Below, piece after piece: positions 63,250 through 64,000 of a stretch of 64,000 bases of DNA. The notes beneath the pieces are model-generated. The model saw only the letters and a list, made by a program, of their open reading frames with translations, was not told where the DNA came from and did no database searches. The stretch comes from UBA7359 sp041689615. Its GTDB lineage: Bacteria; Pseudomonadota; Gammaproteobacteria; Eutrophobiales; Eutrophobiaceae. The stretch is from assembly GCA_041689615.1 (NCBI GenBank), contig JBDNFW010000043.1, forward strand, positions 87,997 to 151,996. Reading direction: 5' to 3'. A program made the translations under genes and the position numbers. The stretch's first letter is position 1. The number at the start of each line of letters is the position of its first letter.

Positions 63250-63556
63250 TAAATTTCTCCCTTACTTATATCTTATATTTATTAGGTTATTGAAAAATTG
63301 TGCAAGGATACAGAACTTTATGGCAATGCAGCAAGAGGTGTTATTTAATATGCGGCCTGAATTGTGCATAAAAAAGACTCCTGATAAGCGAAAAATAGTC
63401 TAAAGTTATAGGAATTATATTCAGGAAATCTTATAGTTAGGGGTGATACTTATTTTAATTAGAGTAGTTATTTCAAGACTGTAATATTTCTTTCGAAATT
63501 TTGAGTCAAATATTCACAAAAGCGTGATAAATAACAAAATATTAAAGGAATAATGC
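63250..63556. promoter_or_regulatory. gltA-sucA divergent intergenic region
   Basis: 307 bases, AT-rich, without a credible gene. On the gltA side TTGCAC lies about 40-55 bases before the start codon with AT-rich -10 candidates. On the sucA side a good ribosome site (AAAGGAA, 63544-63550) is present. Shared regulation of the TCA genes is plausible; no specific operator recognised. Confidence 0.35.
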
Positions 63557-64000
63557 ATGAAAAACACGGTGCCATCGTACTTATACAGTGGTAATGCTTG
63601 GTTTGTAGAAGAATTATACGAAATCTATCTTAGTAAACCGGAAGGTATCGACAAACAATGGCGCGATTACTTTGATTCACTTCAAAATGACGCGTCAATA
63701 AAAGATGTTGCCCACACTCCTATTCAGCTGGCCTATGCCAATGCTGCTAAACATCGTCAGCACAGAAATCTGGCGCCGATAGCTCCCGCTGCCGATGCGG
63801 TTTCGCACCAAAAACAAACAGCCGTATTACAATTAATTAATGCACATCGATTTAATGGACACCGTCAAAGCGATTTAGATCCACTGCAACAATATCAACG
63901 ACCCAATGTTCCTGAACTTGATCCGGCTTTTCACGGATTAACTGAAGAAGATATGGATAAAACCTTTAATACAGGTTCTTTGTTTGCACCTGATGAAATC
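63557..64000 (+). CDS. sucA: 2-oxoglutarate dehydrogenase E1, N-terminal 148 codons (cut by window edge)
   Basis: Thiamine-diphosphate E1 subunit of the 2-oxoglutarate dehydrogenase complex. The visible part begins MKNTVPSYLYSGNAWFVEEL, continues with EIYLSKPEGIDKQWRDYFD, and has the HRFNGHRQSDLDPL segment, all typical of the N-terminus of SucA. The frame is open to the last base. The ATG at 63557 is chosen because AAAGGAA lies 6 bases upstream. Confidence 0.96.
   Translation, partial: MKNTVPSYLYSGNAWFVEELYEIYLSKPEGIDKQWRDYFDSLQNDASIKDVAHTPIQLAYANAAKHRQHRNLAPIAPAADAVSHQKQTAVLQLINAHRFNGHRQSDLDPLQQYQRPNVPELDPAFHGLTEEDMDKTFNTGSLFAPDEI

Noticed and set aside
1..64000. Prophage, insertion sequence or integrative element
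   Set aside because: No transposase, integrase, phage structural gene or flanking direct repeats were seen.

Overview
The window is chromosomal DNA from a free-living-type gammaproteobacterium with an AT-rich genome (about 40 % GC by eye). The evidence is the housekeeping gene content and order: alaC-hom-thrC, nit-tldD, mutS near a 7Fe ferredoxin, an rnfE-like gene next to nth and a DUF1841 gene, mpl, rppH, and gltA divergent from sucA. A SoxYZ-like carrier, a SoxC sulfite dehydrogenase and a SoxD-like cytochrome point to sulfur oxidation with aerobic respiration. I cannot name a genus. No rRNA, tRNA, CRISPR array, insertion sequence or prophage is visible.

Layout. 1-6 kb, minus strand: recJ (cut by the window edge), an RpfE/phosphoglycerate-mutase-like gene, thrC, hom and alaC, probably one operon. 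6-13 kb: nitrilase, tldD, an EAL-HDOD regulator, a DUF992 exported protein, an MFS transporter, aroC and a TlpA-like thioredoxin. 13.4-17.9 kb, minus strand: a ParE/Phd toxin-antitoxin pair, then soxD-like, soxC and soxYZ preceded by a Crp-family regulator, with a Crp-type operator between regulator and soxYZ. 17.9-22.5 kb: prmB, a GAF-HD-GYP protein and htpG.

22.7-36.5 kb, plus strand: a complete-looking but unusual Tad (Flp) pilus locus. It holds Flp pilin, a TadG-like and two TadE-like proteins, a small pseudopilin-like protein, RcpC/CpaB carrying a long run of 40-residue repeats, a small exported protein sharing RcpC's C-terminal tail, the RcpA/CpaC secretin, a TadA/CpaF ATPase with an N-terminal FHA domain, TadB, TadC, a DUF192 protein and a TadD lipoprotein. 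No TadZ/CpaE and no TadV/CpaA prepilin peptidase are present. 36.5-43.4 kb: mutS, an ABC transporter pair, fdxA, an HDOD protein and a DUF4124 protein.

43.6-52.5 kb is a signalling island: a CHASE2 Ser/Thr kinase, a PP2C phosphatase and an FHA protein on the plus strand; facing them on the minus strand, a CHASE2 adenylate/guanylate cyclase, a STAS antagonist, an RsbW-type kinase and a GAF-SpoIIE phosphatase (a partner-switch set). The kinase and cyclase genes are both broken as read, the kinase by one deletion and one stop, the cyclase by four single-base indels. nth nearby has a one-base homopolymer deletion. The clustering suggests either decay or uncorrected long-read errors. 52.6-64 kb: nth, an orphan RnfE-like gene, a fumarylacetoacetate-hydrolase-family enzyme, a LON-domain protein, mpl, nspC, rppH, a HAD hydrolase, mdh, gltA and the start of sucA.

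The best candidate for an undescribed system is the Tad variant: an FHA-bearing motor ATPase without TadZ, a repeat-bearing RcpC with a small tail-sharing partner, and, 7 kb downstream, a kinase/phosphatase/FHA module. The island's FHA protein carries the same acidic run followed by a Lys-Thr-hydrophobic-Ile motif that follows the FHA domain of the ATPase. A link between the two through threonine phosphorylation is inference.
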